In this document: positions 32,494 to 40,366 of the stretch, piece after piece
How positions within the stretch are numbered: position 1 is the stretch's first letter
Layout: each line of letters begins with the position of its first letter
Assembly: GCA_022729355.1 (NCBI GenBank)
Contig: JALDAN010000003.1
Coordinates: forward strand, 1 to 41,541
From: Candidatus Nanohalarchaeota archaeon
GTDB lineage: Archaea > Nanohalarchaeota > Nanosalinia > Nanosalinales > Nanosalinaceae
Length of the DNA: 41,541 nucleotides
Direction of reading: 5' to 3'
Notes under the pieces: generated by a model
What the model saw: only the letters and a program-made list of their open reading frames with translations
What the model was told of the DNA's origin: nothing
Database searches by the model: none
Program-made: the position numbers and the translations under genes

Positions 32494-33816
32494 ATGGATT
32501 GGATGAAGGGCCTCAAGGAGTTCCTTGCCCGTCTTCATCGCCAGGTGACTGAAATGACTGAAGAGGATATTTCTGAAAAAATGGAAGAGAATGATAAAGA
32601 AAAGAAAAAACAGGAACAGAATCAGAAGTCACAGGAATCAGAAAAGAAAAAAGACGGACAGGGAAAGAACACTAAAGGCAAAAAACAGAAAGTACAGTTC
32701 CCACAGTACTTCCAGCAACAGCAGGACAGGAAAAAGAATCCAAACGGAACAAACCTGACCACACCAGTACTCAGAGGAGTAGTAGTATCCGAATACGACG
32801 GAGAGAGAATCTGGGTAGAGGCCTCAGGCAACATGAAAGGCCGCTACGGAGTCGAAGTACCACAGGGATACGACGTAACCGACTTCAAACCAGGAACAGA
32901 AGTAGCTCTTGATCCAAACAGCTTCAAAGTAACAGATATTGTAGATAAAGGAAAAGACGCAGAATTCAACTCAGTGCAGACAGAAGTCACCTTCCAAGAT
33001 ATCGGAGGCCTTGACCACGTAGTCAAGTCACTGAAATCGAACGTCGGAGCACAGTTAGACTCTGACAAGAAGCAAAAGATAAGTGAATGGGGAATGGACA
33101 TGGACAAGTCCACCCTGCTGATCGGAAGGCCTGGAACAGGAAAAACACATCTTGTAAAGGCCCTTTCCAACGAGTACGACGCAGAGATGTTCATGATAAA
33201 CGGTCCACAGCTCGTGGAGAAGTTCATCGGGGAAGGAGCAAAGAAAGTCAAAAGACTTTACGAACAGGCCCGTGCATCGGACAAGCCTTCAATCGTATTT
33301 ATCGACGAGATTGATGCGATCGCTAAGAAACGGCTTGATGATAGGAGGCACGGAGGAGAGGAAGTTGAAAGGACTATGAGCCAGCTTCTATCAGAGCTTG
33401 ATGGCCTTGATACAGAGGAAGAAGGCAACGTCATCTCAATCTTCGCATCCAACACGCCGGATATCATGGATCCAGCACTTCTCAACAGATGCAGCGCTAT
33501 AGAAGTACCTGTACCTGACAGAGATGCAAAGGCAGAGATCCTGAAAGTCCACACACGTAAGATTGATCTTTCAGATGAAGTCGACATCGAAGGGCTTGTA
33601 GACGAGATGGATGACGACTTCACAGGAAGAGATATCAAGCAAATCGTAAGACAGGCCTCAATTAACGCTCTTGACAGATACGAGGACTATGATGAGGCTG
33701 AAGCTGAGACAGAGGACTTCATGAGCGCCATCCAAGATCTCAAGGAGGGATACATCGGAGTTGAGAAAGACTTCCTTGGAGAACAGGATATGCATCCTGA
33801 CGAAATGTTCGCATAA
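32494..33816 (+). CDS. PAN-like proteasome-regulatory AAA ATPase
   Basis: From ATG 32494 the protein has 440 residues. An N-terminal Lys/Glu/Gln-rich coiled coil (about 20-70) precedes an OB-like domain (TPVLRGVVVSEYDGERIWVE onward) and one AAA module. The latter has Walker A GRPGTGKT, Walker B IVFIDEIDAI, SRH FASNTPDIMDPALLNRC and the linker FQDIGGLDHVV. This is the layout of archaeal PAN, which unfolds proteins for the 20S proteasome. The pore region reads KFIGEG rather than KYIGEG. The C-terminus ends in DEMFA and lacks the HbYX motif that docks PAN on the 20S core, so partner or docking mode may differ. The amphi-Trp-like gene follows 15 nt later. Confidence 0.85.
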   Translation: MDWMKGLKEFLARLHRQVTEMTEEDISEKMEENDKEKKKQEQNQKSQESEKKKDGQGKNTKGKKQKVQFPQYFQQQQDRKKNPNGTNLTTPVLRGVVVSEYDGERIWVEASGNMKGRYGVEVPQGYDVTDFKPGTEVALDPNSFKVTDIVDKGKDAEFNSVQTEVTFQDIGGLDHVVKSLKSNVGAQLDSDKKQKISEWGMDMDKSTLLIGRPGTGKTHLVKALSNEYDAEMFMINGPQLVEKFIGEGAKKVKRLYEQARASDKPSIVFIDEIDAIAKKRLDDRRHGGEEVERTMSQLLSELDGLDTEEEGNVISIFASNTPDIMDPALLNRCSAIEVPVPDRDAKAEILKVHTRKIDLSDEVDIEGLVDEMDDDFTGRDIKQIVRQASINALDRYEDYDEAEAETEDFMSAIQDLKEGYIGVEKDFLGEQDMHPDEMFA

Positions 33817-33831
33817 CGGAGGCATAGAGAA

Positions 33832-34038
33832 GTGAGTGTGGAGAAAGAGTTCTGGCTTGAGAAAGAGGATGCAGCTGAACTTCTAAGAGATATTGCAGAA
33901 GCAGTTGAAGAGGAAGAACAGCTGAACGTAGATATGGGAGATGAGAAGCTTATACAGCCGCTCGGCGGAGAAGTCCCTCTCAGAATTTTTCAGGACGACG
34001 AAGGAACAGAGATAGGCTTCAGACTTATGAAAGAATGA
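33832..34038 (+). CDS. amphi-Trp domain-like small protein
   Basis: This 68-residue acidic protein has KEDAAELLRDIAEAVEEEEQ as an amphipathic helix followed by a beta-rich half (LGGEVPLRIFQDDEGTEIGF). This fits the amphi-Trp domain pattern, and the helix resembles that of the partial gene at 1-108. The start is GTG 33832 with GGAGG about 8 nt upstream. It probably shares a transcript with the PAN-like gene 15 nt before it. A role as adaptor to that ATPase is only a guess from position. Confidence 0.6.
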   Translation: MSVEKEFWLEKEDAAELLRDIAEAVEEEEQLNVDMGDEKLIQPLGGEVPLRIFQDDEGTEIGFRLMKE

Positions 34039-34293
34039 TTAACTGTATCTCCTCTCCACATGACCGAGGATCTTCTCCATCTTATCCTCTTTCTCCATAG
34101 TACTTGAAGCAAGCAGAAAATCCTGTGAGGCCTTGTAAAGAACTCCATCAAAACCATCTAGGCCTCTGACAGAATCCTTTTCCAGGAAAGCAAGTACTTC
34201 TTCTAGTGAACGATACAGCAACAGCCTTTTCTCAGCCACATCCTCTCTCTGAAGTGCCTGTTCATACTTCGTATTCGCTTCTTCAAGACTCAT
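34039..34293 (-). CDS. Small helical protein, unknown
   Basis: This 84-residue protein starts at ATG 34293. It is mostly helical and charged (SLEEANTKYEQALQREDVAE), with no motif recognised. GGAG lies 7 nt before the ATG. The start overlaps the end of the YbaK-GatB-tail gene by 11 nt, so it is the last gene of the gatB-cupin-YbaK series. The ORF-track start at 34347 lies deep inside the previous gene and is less likely. It directly abuts the convergent amphi-Trp gene. Confidence 0.6.
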   Translation of the reverse strand: MSLEEANTKYEQALQREDVAEKRLLLYRSLEEVLAFLEKDSVRGLDGFDGVLYKASQDFLLASSTMEKEDKMEKILGHVERRYS

Positions 34294-35185
34294 CGCCGAG
34301 CTCCTCCAGTAACAGCTCTCTGGCCTTACCTGCATCAGCCTTTCCATTAGTCCTCTGCATTATCTGGCCGATAAAAAAGTTTACAGCTGAATCCTGGCCA
34401 TCACGGAAATCCCTGACAGCATACGGATTTTCTTCAACTACATCCTCAACCACTTCTTCCAGATCGAAATCAGAGGCCTCCGGAAGACTTCCCTCAGTCG
34501 AAAGATGTTCGACAAGGTTCTGCAAGTGAGTCTGTCCGTCAGCACGCTCCAGAACATCCTCAATACGCTCCAGGTCAAGCCCTTCTCTATCAAAAGCCTT
34601 CAACGCATCAAGCACACGGTCAACACTGTAATCCTCTGAAAGATCCATGAAAGTCTTTCTGTACCCGTTTCTTACCACGAAACGTGCAGAGGCCTCCTCC
34701 AAGCCTTTCTCACGGACTTCCCTGATATCTTCTTCAGTTGATACCGCGAAATCATCTATTTCATAACTGAATTCGCTTTCTTCAAGGGCCTCTCTGAAGG
34801 CCTCTACGTCGATTATTACTGCTTTTTTTGTTTCTCCGACTGTATGAGATACTTCTTCTTTCTCGAATATTCTTTCATCTACCAGGTGCCTGAGTTGGGT
34901 GCTGAAAGGATGTACTGTGCCAGATTCAAAGCCTGTGATCTCTTTTGATTCTTCAGGCGGAATCATTCTGTATTCCGAGCCGAGCTTTCTCTCGGAAAGA
35001 TTTCTGTCACCCGGCAAAAGTACGTGATACTTTTCTCCATCAGACTCTATGATAAGTGATTTAACAATCTGTGATGTCTCAAGGCCTCTTTCACGGGCAG
35101 CATCGTCGCAGCTTTTCGTAGGATTGTCCTGGACTACCTCACTGTAATCTATCTCTTTTTCGTCGAGGTATTCATCGGCTTTGAT
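34283..35185 (-). CDS. YbaK-type aminoacyl-tRNA deacylase domain joined to a GatB-like tail
   Basis: The ORF track begins at TTG 35017, but coding similarity continues upstream in the same frame. Read from AUC 35185 (300 residues), residues about 15-150 are a YbaK/EbsC editing domain: NPTKSCDDAARERGLETSQI with VKSLII (conserved Lys42), VLLPGDRNLS, ITGFESGTVHPF and LVDERIF. Residues about 225-300 (VRDFRDGQDSAVNFFIGQIM then QRTNGKADAGKARELLLEEL) resemble the C-terminal YqeY-like tail of the adjacent GatB (EAINFLVGQVMQKSQGKADP), which contacts tRNA. The expected role is hydrolysis of a mischarged aminoacyl-tRNA. No ATG, GTG or TTG exists between the cupin stop and 35017; AUC 35185 sits 6 nt after a full SD. 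Confidence 0.7.
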   Translation of the reverse strand: MKADEYLDEKEIDYSEVVQDNPTKSCDDAARERGLETSQIVKSLIIESDGEKYHVLLPGDRNLSERKLGSEYRMIPPEESKEITGFESGTVHPFSTQLRHLVDERIFEKEEVSHTVGETKKAVIIDVEAFREALEESEFSYEIDDFAVSTEEDIREVREKGLEEASARFVVRNGYRKTFMDLSEDYSVDRVLDALKAFDREGLDLERIEDVLERADGQTHLQNLVEHLSTEGSLPEASDFDLEEVVEDVVEENPYAVRDFRDGQDSAVNFFIGQIMQRTNGKADAGKARELLLEELGDES

Positions 35186-35191
35186 ATTTTC

Positions 35192-35198
35192 TCACCTC
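35192..35198 (-). promoter_or_regulatory. Shine-Dalgarno GAGGTGA overlapping the cupin stop codon
   Basis: This near-complete SD lies 6 nt before an AUC codon (35185-35183), the likely initiation point of the YbaK gene. It includes the TGA stop of the cupin gene, so the two genes are probably translationally coupled. Confidence 0.55.
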
Positions 35199-35536
35199 AG
35201 TTCCTCGTCTTCCGGATCGAAAGGCGGGGAAGTGATTATCAAGGCCTTGAACTCTCCTTCAAGAGCATGCCCCGTCTCCTCAGGCACGAAAACGAACTCT
35301 CCCTTCTCTACTTCGTGAGTTTCTTCACCGACGTGTATCTTTCCTTCTCCGTTGAGAATGTAGTAGGCCTTCTGGCTTCTCTCATTGAATATTTTTCTGT
35401 CCTTATCTCCTTCAGGATGATAGCCATCTACCTTTGAAAGCACTGAGTCAAAGTTGGCGTCTTCTGGTGCCTCGAAAAGATCGGTTATCTCTGTACTGTC
35501 ATCCACAAAGTAGGAGTCGCCTTCCTCAAACTTCAT
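35192..35536 (-). CDS. Small single-domain cupin protein
   Basis: This 114-residue cupin has FNERSQKAYYILNGEGKIHV then GEETHEVEKGEFVFVPEETGHAL and LIITSPPFDPEDE, the two cupin motifs with the usual Gly and Pro turns. Of the usual metal ligands only the second-motif His is clear; in the first motif HxH is replaced by RSQ, so it may not bind metal in the standard way. It lies 5 nt after gatB, with GGAGG about 10 nt before its ATG, and runs in the same frame into the YbaK gene with only the TGA and two codons between. Its role in this operon is unknown. Confidence 0.82.
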   Translation of the reverse strand: MKFEEGDSYFVDDSTEITDLFEAPEDANFDSVLSKVDGYHPEGDKDRKIFNERSQKAYYILNGEGKIHVGEETHEVEKGEFVFVPEETGHALEGEFKALIITSPPFDPEDEELR

Positions 35537-35541
35537 AATCT

Positions 35542-36954
35542 TCAGTCCTCCAAGACTTCCAGTATTTTTTCACGAGCTGTTTTAGGATCAGCCTTACCCT
35601 GACTCTTCTGCATCACCTGTCCGACAAGGAAGTTGATGGCCTCTTCCTCACCTGACTCAAAGTCCTCAACAGCATCACGATTCTCATCAATAGCAGCCTC
35701 CACAAAAGAATCAATCTCGGACTCATCCGCCTTCAGAAGATCCTCTTCCTCAACAATCTCTTCAGGCCTTCTTTCCTCTCCAACTACTTCCCTGAGAAGC
35801 ATCTCAGCATTTCTATCCGAAATCTTTTCCTCACTGATCAAATCAAGCATGTACTGAATCGACTCAAAATCAAGGCCTGACTCACTGTAAGTCAATTCAT
35901 TGTAGTTCAGAACTTTCTTCAGATCGCCTGACATCCACGAAGCCACCAGACTAGAGTTGAACTCCTCTGCTAGTTCTTCGAAGTCCTCTGCCAGGGAGGC
36001 CTCTGTAATCAGTGATTCGACTAGTTTGTCTTTGAGGCCGTATTCCTCCTTGAAGCGTTCGAACTTCTCCTGCGGCAGCTCAGGAAGAGACTCTTTAATC
36101 CTTGTCCTTAATTCTTCATCGAGCTCCTGTCTTGTGAGGTCGGGATCGAAGATATATCCATAGTCTTCTTCCGTCTCCTTTTCTCTCATGGCTTCTGTGG
36201 CTCCTGTTCCCTGATTGAAGCTTCTTGTATGCTGTTCAACTTCCCGGCCTCTCTTCTTCCACTGTTTCTGACGTGAGATCTCGTAGTTGAGGGCTTTTTC
36301 GATATCTTTCGTTCCTGTAATATTCTTTACTTCGACTCTTTCTCCGCCTTCTATCGATACGTTAGCGTCAGTCTTGATAGAGAAATCTGATTCAGGCCTG
36401 TAAAGCCCCAGATACTGCATCATCTGCGCCAGTTGCTGTAGATATGCACGGGCCTCTTTCGGGCTTCTGAAGTCCGGATCCGTCACGATTTCGATTAAAG
36501 GTGTGCCTGCTCTGTTGTAGTCGACTTTCGAGTAATCTGAGTCAGATACGTTGCCTCCTACGTGTTTCATCTTCGCCGGATCTTCCTCGATGTGAATACG
36601 CTTGATGCCTACCTCCTTCTTTTCATCTCCTACCTTGATCTGTTTCTCTCCGTCCTCGCCAACAGGTATCTCGTACTGAGTGATCTGGTAGTTTTTGGAC
36701 ATGTCAGGGTAGAAATAAGTTTTCCTGGAGAAAAACACGTCTTCATTTACTTCACAGTCAAGTGCTTCAGAGGCCTTTACAGCCTGATTTACGACTTCTT
36801 CATTCAGTCTTGGCTTGCTTCCGGGATGTCCGAGGCATGTCTCACATACATGAGTATTTGGCTCATCCGCTTCCTCATTCGGGCAGCCACAGAAAAGTTT
36901 GGTCTCTGTATCAAGCTGAACGTGTGTTTCAAGGCCTATCTTCACATCAGTCAT
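35542..36954 (-). CDS. gatB: Asp/Glu-tRNA amidotransferase subunit B
   Basis: This protein has 470 residues from ATG 36954. It opens VKIGLETHVQLDTETKLFCG, with zinc ligands in CGCPNEEADEPNTHVCETC, and contains PDMSKNYQITQYEIP and VDYNRAGTPLIEIVTDPDF, the GatB kinase-domain signatures. The helical domain and YqeY tail (EAINFLVGQVMQKSQGKADP) are complete. GatB phosphorylates Glu- or Asp-tRNA for amidation by GatA. GatA is encoded at 38466-39839; no gatC was found. The ORF-track TTG start (36963) is replaced by ATG 36954, which has a TTTTTAA box at 36980-36986 for leaderless initiation. Confidence 0.95.
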   Translation of the reverse strand: MTDVKIGLETHVQLDTETKLFCGCPNEEADEPNTHVCETCLGHPGSKPRLNEEVVNQAVKASEALDCEVNEDVFFSRKTYFYPDMSKNYQITQYEIPVGEDGEKQIKVGDEKKEVGIKRIHIEEDPAKMKHVGGNVSDSDYSKVDYNRAGTPLIEIVTDPDFRSPKEARAYLQQLAQMMQYLGLYRPESDFSIKTDANVSIEGGERVEVKNITGTKDIEKALNYEISRQKQWKKRGREVEQHTRSFNQGTGATEAMREKETEEDYGYIFDPDLTRQELDEELRTRIKESLPELPQEKFERFKEEYGLKDKLVESLITEASLAEDFEELAEEFNSSLVASWMSGDLKKVLNYNELTYSESGLDFESIQYMLDLISEEKISDRNAEMLLREVVGEERRPEEIVEEEDLLKADESEIDSFVEAAIDENRDAVEDFESGEEEAINFLVGQVMQKSQGKADPKTAREKILEVLED

Positions 36955-36979
36955 AGAAAACAACTGGAACTGAAATTCT

Positions 36980-36986
36980 TTTTTAA
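36980..36986 (-). promoter_or_regulatory. TATA-like box for gatB operon
   Basis: On the minus strand TTAAAAA is centred about 29 nt before ATG 36954. It suggests that gatB, the cupin, the YbaK fusion and the 84-residue gene are transcribed together. Confidence 0.5.
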
Positions 36987-37017
36987 CTTACCTCCAAAAA
37001 ATCTGGGAATAGTTTCT

Positions 37018-38436
37018 TCAGTGATCCCTGTTCCAGACGAATTCTGCCATCTGTCTATACTTCTGACAGGCCTCCTCATTTATTAGATCCATATCATACA
37101 GTTCATCAACAGCTCCGAACGCCGTATCAAGATACTCTCCGGCTTTCTCGTTAGAGGCCTCCTCTCCGTATTCATTGATTACAGTCGTCAGCCACTGATT
37201 CTCCCAGTCTTGTGCCTGCCCTATTTCTACACCCATTTCTTCTGCTGTCTCCTGCATCTCCTCAGTAACTTCATCGTATGCGCCGTCAAAGACGTCAAGG
37301 AACAGTTCAGCGTATTCCTCTTCTTCCTGACGCAGTGCTTCCTCTGTCTGTAATGCCGGGAAAGTTATCTTCCTGTTCTCTATATCGGTGATAGACTTAC
37401 CGGTGTTTTCAGGCCTGAAAACTTCTATAGCATCGTCGCCAGCCTGGAACAGTCTGTTGAAGTTTGTCATGTATTCATCGAACAGGCCTCTTATCTGTCG
37501 TCTTTCAGTTTCTTCATACTGTGAGTCACGGAGATGGTCTTCCACCATTATATCCACTCCGGATTTGAACAGTGCTCCGGTCTTTCCGGCGATCATCTGC
37601 TCATAATCATCAATTGAGGCCTCTCTGAGCTGCATATCCTCCATGTCGATATCTCTTTTCTGTCCATCATTAAGATCGGCTTCCATCTGGAAGAATATTT
37701 GTGAGGCTGTCTTCGGGATTCCATTGAACTGTTCGTATGAATCATTCACTATACTGTTTATGGCCTCGTTACCCCAGGCCTCCACTTTATTTCCATCAAG
37801 CACTGATTGTTTCCAGCTATCCTCGCCGTAAAGCGCCCTGTTAACCCTCTCTGTAGTAAGCTTTCCACGTCTCAAGACGTCATCATCCATGTCATCATCG
37901 TGTTCAAGTGAAGAGGCATGGATTATTTCCTGGGCAGCACCAACCATTGCACCTTTGTAAGAAGTCTCTCCTTCAAGACCGAACTCTGTCAAAAGCGTCA
38001 TGAAAGGCCTCAGTCTTTTTCCTCCTCTCAGGATGTAGTCAATCGAGAAAGCATCGGAGGCCTCTACTTTATCTTCGAAAATCGAGTTTTCTATCGCCTG
38101 ATCATGTCCGTGATTGTCAGCATCTACTGCTAATTTCAGTATTCTTTCGTAGAGCTGTCCTTGTCCGTGTCTGCCTCCGTTCTTTATTTCTTCGACCATT
38201 TCTTCGTCATTTGTGATGCCTATTTCCTGTTCAAGCGACTCTATTACTTCGGAGGCTACTTTCTTGAGAACTTCTGTGTAGATGAAGTTGTCTACAAGAT
38301 CTTCCTTGGTACTGACTAGAAGTTCTTTGGAAGTATTTTCTCCTTCAAGAACTGAATCTATTTGCTCGAAGTCAGATTCAAAAGACTCAAAGTCCGGATT
38401 TACTCCTCCCCTAGTTTTCACTTCCCCTGCAGACAT
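37018..38436 (-). CDS. Divergent trans-polyprenyl diphosphate synthase
   Basis: This 472-residue protein has the isoprenyl synthase landmarks: DYILRGGKRLRPFMTLL, the first Asp-rich motif EHDDDMDDDVLRRG and the lysine-bearing IAGKTGALFKSG. The second Asp-rich region is atypical (FQAGDDAIEVFRPENTGKSI, with DDAIE rather than DDxxD). It is about 120 residues longer than usual, with an acidic N-terminal extension of about 130 residues. It may make a different chain length from the synthase at 14421-15503, or may have lost part of its activity. It lies between gatA and gatB with its own TTAAATA box about 24 nt upstream. Confidence 0.78.
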   Translation of the reverse strand: MSAGEVKTRGGVNPDFESFESDFEQIDSVLEGENTSKELLVSTKEDLVDNFIYTEVLKKVASEVIESLEQEIGITNDEEMVEEIKNGGRHGQGQLYERILKLAVDADNHGHDQAIENSIFEDKVEASDAFSIDYILRGGKRLRPFMTLLTEFGLEGETSYKGAMVGAAQEIIHASSLEHDDDMDDDVLRRGKLTTERVNRALYGEDSWKQSVLDGNKVEAWGNEAINSIVNDSYEQFNGIPKTASQIFFQMEADLNDGQKRDIDMEDMQLREASIDDYEQMIAGKTGALFKSGVDIMVEDHLRDSQYEETERRQIRGLFDEYMTNFNRLFQAGDDAIEVFRPENTGKSITDIENRKITFPALQTEEALRQEEEEYAELFLDVFDGAYDEVTEEMQETAEEMGVEIGQAQDWENQWLTTVINEYGEEASNEKAGEYLDTAFGAVDELYDMDLINEEACQKYRQMAEFVWNRDH

Positions 38437-38465
38437 ACATCAAAATAGATCACGAAAATATTTAA

Positions 38466-39839
38466 CTATTGATCAGTCATAAAGGTGTCTGCGATATTCA
38501 GGACTTTCTGCTCTTCAAAATGATTTCCTACAATATGGAGGCCTGTTGGCATATCTCTGCTTTCGCCATTAGGTACGCTTATCATCGGCATACCTGCAAG
38601 ATTCGGGCCTACTGTTAAAGTATCTATAGCATAAACTTCTTCAGGACTCATAGATTCTGCTTCATCTATCTTAGGTGCTATGTTCGGCATTGAAGGACTG
38701 ATAACTGCATCGTAGTCCTCAAATTTTTCTCTGTATTGATTAATTATCTTTGTTCGTACTTCAGCCGCCTTGATGTAGTACTGATCCCTGTATCCTGCCT
38801 GGCGAGTGTACGTTCCAAGAAGAATTCTTCTCTTGGCTTCTTCTCCAAATCCTTCGCTTCTTATTTCCGAAAAGTATTCGTTGAAGTCTTCAAACTCTTC
38901 AGGATCTTTTTCAAGCCCGTAACGCATCCCAGCCATCTTCGCCAGATTCGTGGAGGCCTCACTCATCGCCAGAACATAATAGGCCGGTACAGCAACGTCT
39001 GCTGAAAGAAGAGGCATATCCACCTCCTCAACTTCAAAGCCTTTCTCCTCCAGTATATCGATGGATTTCTGGAAGTTCTCCATAACTCCTTCCTCAACAC
39101 CTTCAAGCTCCAGATACTGCTTCGGAACAGCCAACCTGCCAGAGATATTTTCAAGATTCTGGCTGTAGGCCTCTACCTCTCTATCTACTGTTGTCTGATC
39201 GCCTTCATCTTTGCCTGCGATTACTTCGAGGCCTTTCGCTGCTCCGTAGACTGTTTGCGCCAGTACTCCGATCTTGTCTAGTGAGTTGGCGTAATCAACG
39301 AGGCCGTGACGTGATACTCTTCCGTAAGTTGGCGTGAGGCCTACTACTCCGTTGTATGCAGCAGGATTTGTGATTGATCCTCCTGTAGACTCTCCAATAG
39401 AGATAACAGGGTGATCAAGTGCCGCTACAATAGCTCCTGCACCTCCCGAAGACCCACCGACTACTCTTTCCGGATCGTGTGGATTTCTAGGTGTTTCAAA
39501 AGCACAGTTAGTGGAAAATGAACCGAATCCAAATTCATCCTGCTGTGTCTTGCCGTAAAAAGTTGCACCTTCCCCTTTGAGTCTTTCTACAACAGTAGCA
39601 TCAAATACAGGCCTGTAATCCTCCAGTATCTTGCTTCCTGCAGAAGTAGTAACATTTTCAGTACAGATCGCATCTTTAACTACGAAAGGAATCCCGTTCA
39701 AAGAGGCCTCCTGCTCCTCAGCATCTATTTTCTTTATTTCCCGCATGAAGTTGAGTTCATCGTTTTTCTCCTTCAGTTCCTGTTCAAAGCTTTCGTGATC
39801 GAACTCCTGACTTCCTTCAACGTATTTCTTCAGGCCCAT
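38466..39839 (-). CDS. gatA: Asp/Glu-tRNA amidotransferase subunit A
   Basis: This 457-residue amidase-family protein contains the Ser-cisSer-Lys triad: Lys55 (PFVVKDAI), Ser131 (GGSSGGAGA) and Ser155 (GESTGGSITNPAAY). It releases ammonia from Gln for GatB. GVVGLTPTYGRVSRHGLVDY and the C-terminal TVGPNLAGMPMISVP with PTGLHIVG are typical of GatA rather than other amidases. The start ATG 39839 has a TTTTTAA box about 29 nt upstream, in an 83-bp divergent spacer shared with the methyltransferase-like gene. The prenyl synthase gene follows after 29 nt. Confidence 0.93.
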   Translation of the reverse strand: MGLKKYVEGSQEFDHESFEQELKEKNDELNFMREIKKIDAEEQEASLNGIPFVVKDAICTENVTTSAGSKILEDYRPVFDATVVERLKGEGATFYGKTQQDEFGFGSFSTNCAFETPRNPHDPERVVGGSSGGAGAIVAALDHPVISIGESTGGSITNPAAYNGVVGLTPTYGRVSRHGLVDYANSLDKIGVLAQTVYGAAKGLEVIAGKDEGDQTTVDREVEAYSQNLENISGRLAVPKQYLELEGVEEGVMENFQKSIDILEEKGFEVEEVDMPLLSADVAVPAYYVLAMSEASTNLAKMAGMRYGLEKDPEEFEDFNEYFSEIRSEGFGEEAKRRILLGTYTRQAGYRDQYYIKAAEVRTKIINQYREKFEDYDAVISPSMPNIAPKIDEAESMSPEEVYAIDTLTVGPNLAGMPMISVPNGESRDMPTGLHIVGNHFEEQKVLNIADTFMTDQ

Positions 39840-39922
39840 ACCGTCGTCTTCACTGTGAAGCTTAAAAATTCAATCAGACAACAAACGTAGAACATAAATA
39901 TTTACCCTTCAGTAACAATTCC

Positions 39923-40366
39923 ATGTGGGAGATGGAGTTCTACGAAGATGAAGTAGAGGCCTATCAGGCTTTTGAAGGATTTGCCGGTCCTTTTGAATCA
40001 ATATACTACATGGGTTGTGGGATCGACAGGACTCCATCAGAGGCCTTTGAAGGAGATGTTCTTCATGTTGATCATGATCCAGTCTCGGTGCAGTATCTTA
40101 CAAGTAAAGGCCTTGAAGCAGTTGAGGCTGATGTAACGGAGTTCAGGCCTGAAGAAGATTTTGATCTAGTGGTGATATCCCACTTGACTTCTGACGATCC
40201 TCTGATCCGGGAGAATCTTTCGAGAGAAGCTTATGTTATCTGTGATAGACAGCGTAGAGCACATATGTTAATTGAAGAAGGTTTTAACCTTGAGGCAGCA
40301 TACAGTGAAGGCCTCGAAGAAATAATTGAGATTCAGGATGCTCAGAAGTACTTATTCAGCGTCTAG
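39923..40366 (+). CDS. SAM-methyltransferase-like Rossmann protein
   Basis: This 147-residue protein follows a class I methyltransferase pattern: IYYMGCGIDRTPSEAF as a motif I variant (GCG in place of GxGxG), VLHVDHDPVSVQYL with the acidic motif II residue, VEADVTEF and DLVVISHL. It is short, lacking most of the C-terminal substrate part, and may be a minimal or degenerate member. The start ATG has an ATAAATATTT box about 24 nt upstream. Its 3' end overlaps the convergent zinc-ribbon gene by 15 nt. Confidence 0.55.
   Translation: MWEMEFYEDEVEAYQAFEGFAGPFESIYYMGCGIDRTPSEAFEGDVLHVDHDPVSVQYLTSKGLEAVEADVTEFRPEEDFDLVVISHLTSDDPLIRENLSREAYVICDRQRRAHMLIEEGFNLEAAYSEGLEEIIEIQDAQKYLFSV

Noticed and set aside
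34283-35017. TTG 35017 as the real start of the YbaK-fusion gene
   Set aside because: It would remove about 56 residues, including the conserved NPTKSCDDAARERGLE and VKSLII segments of the YbaK domain, and has no SD as good as the one before AUC 35185.
36562-37086. 174-residue plus-strand ORF
   Set aside because: Antisense shadow across gatB; its codons mirror gatB and it has no recognisable motif or start signal.
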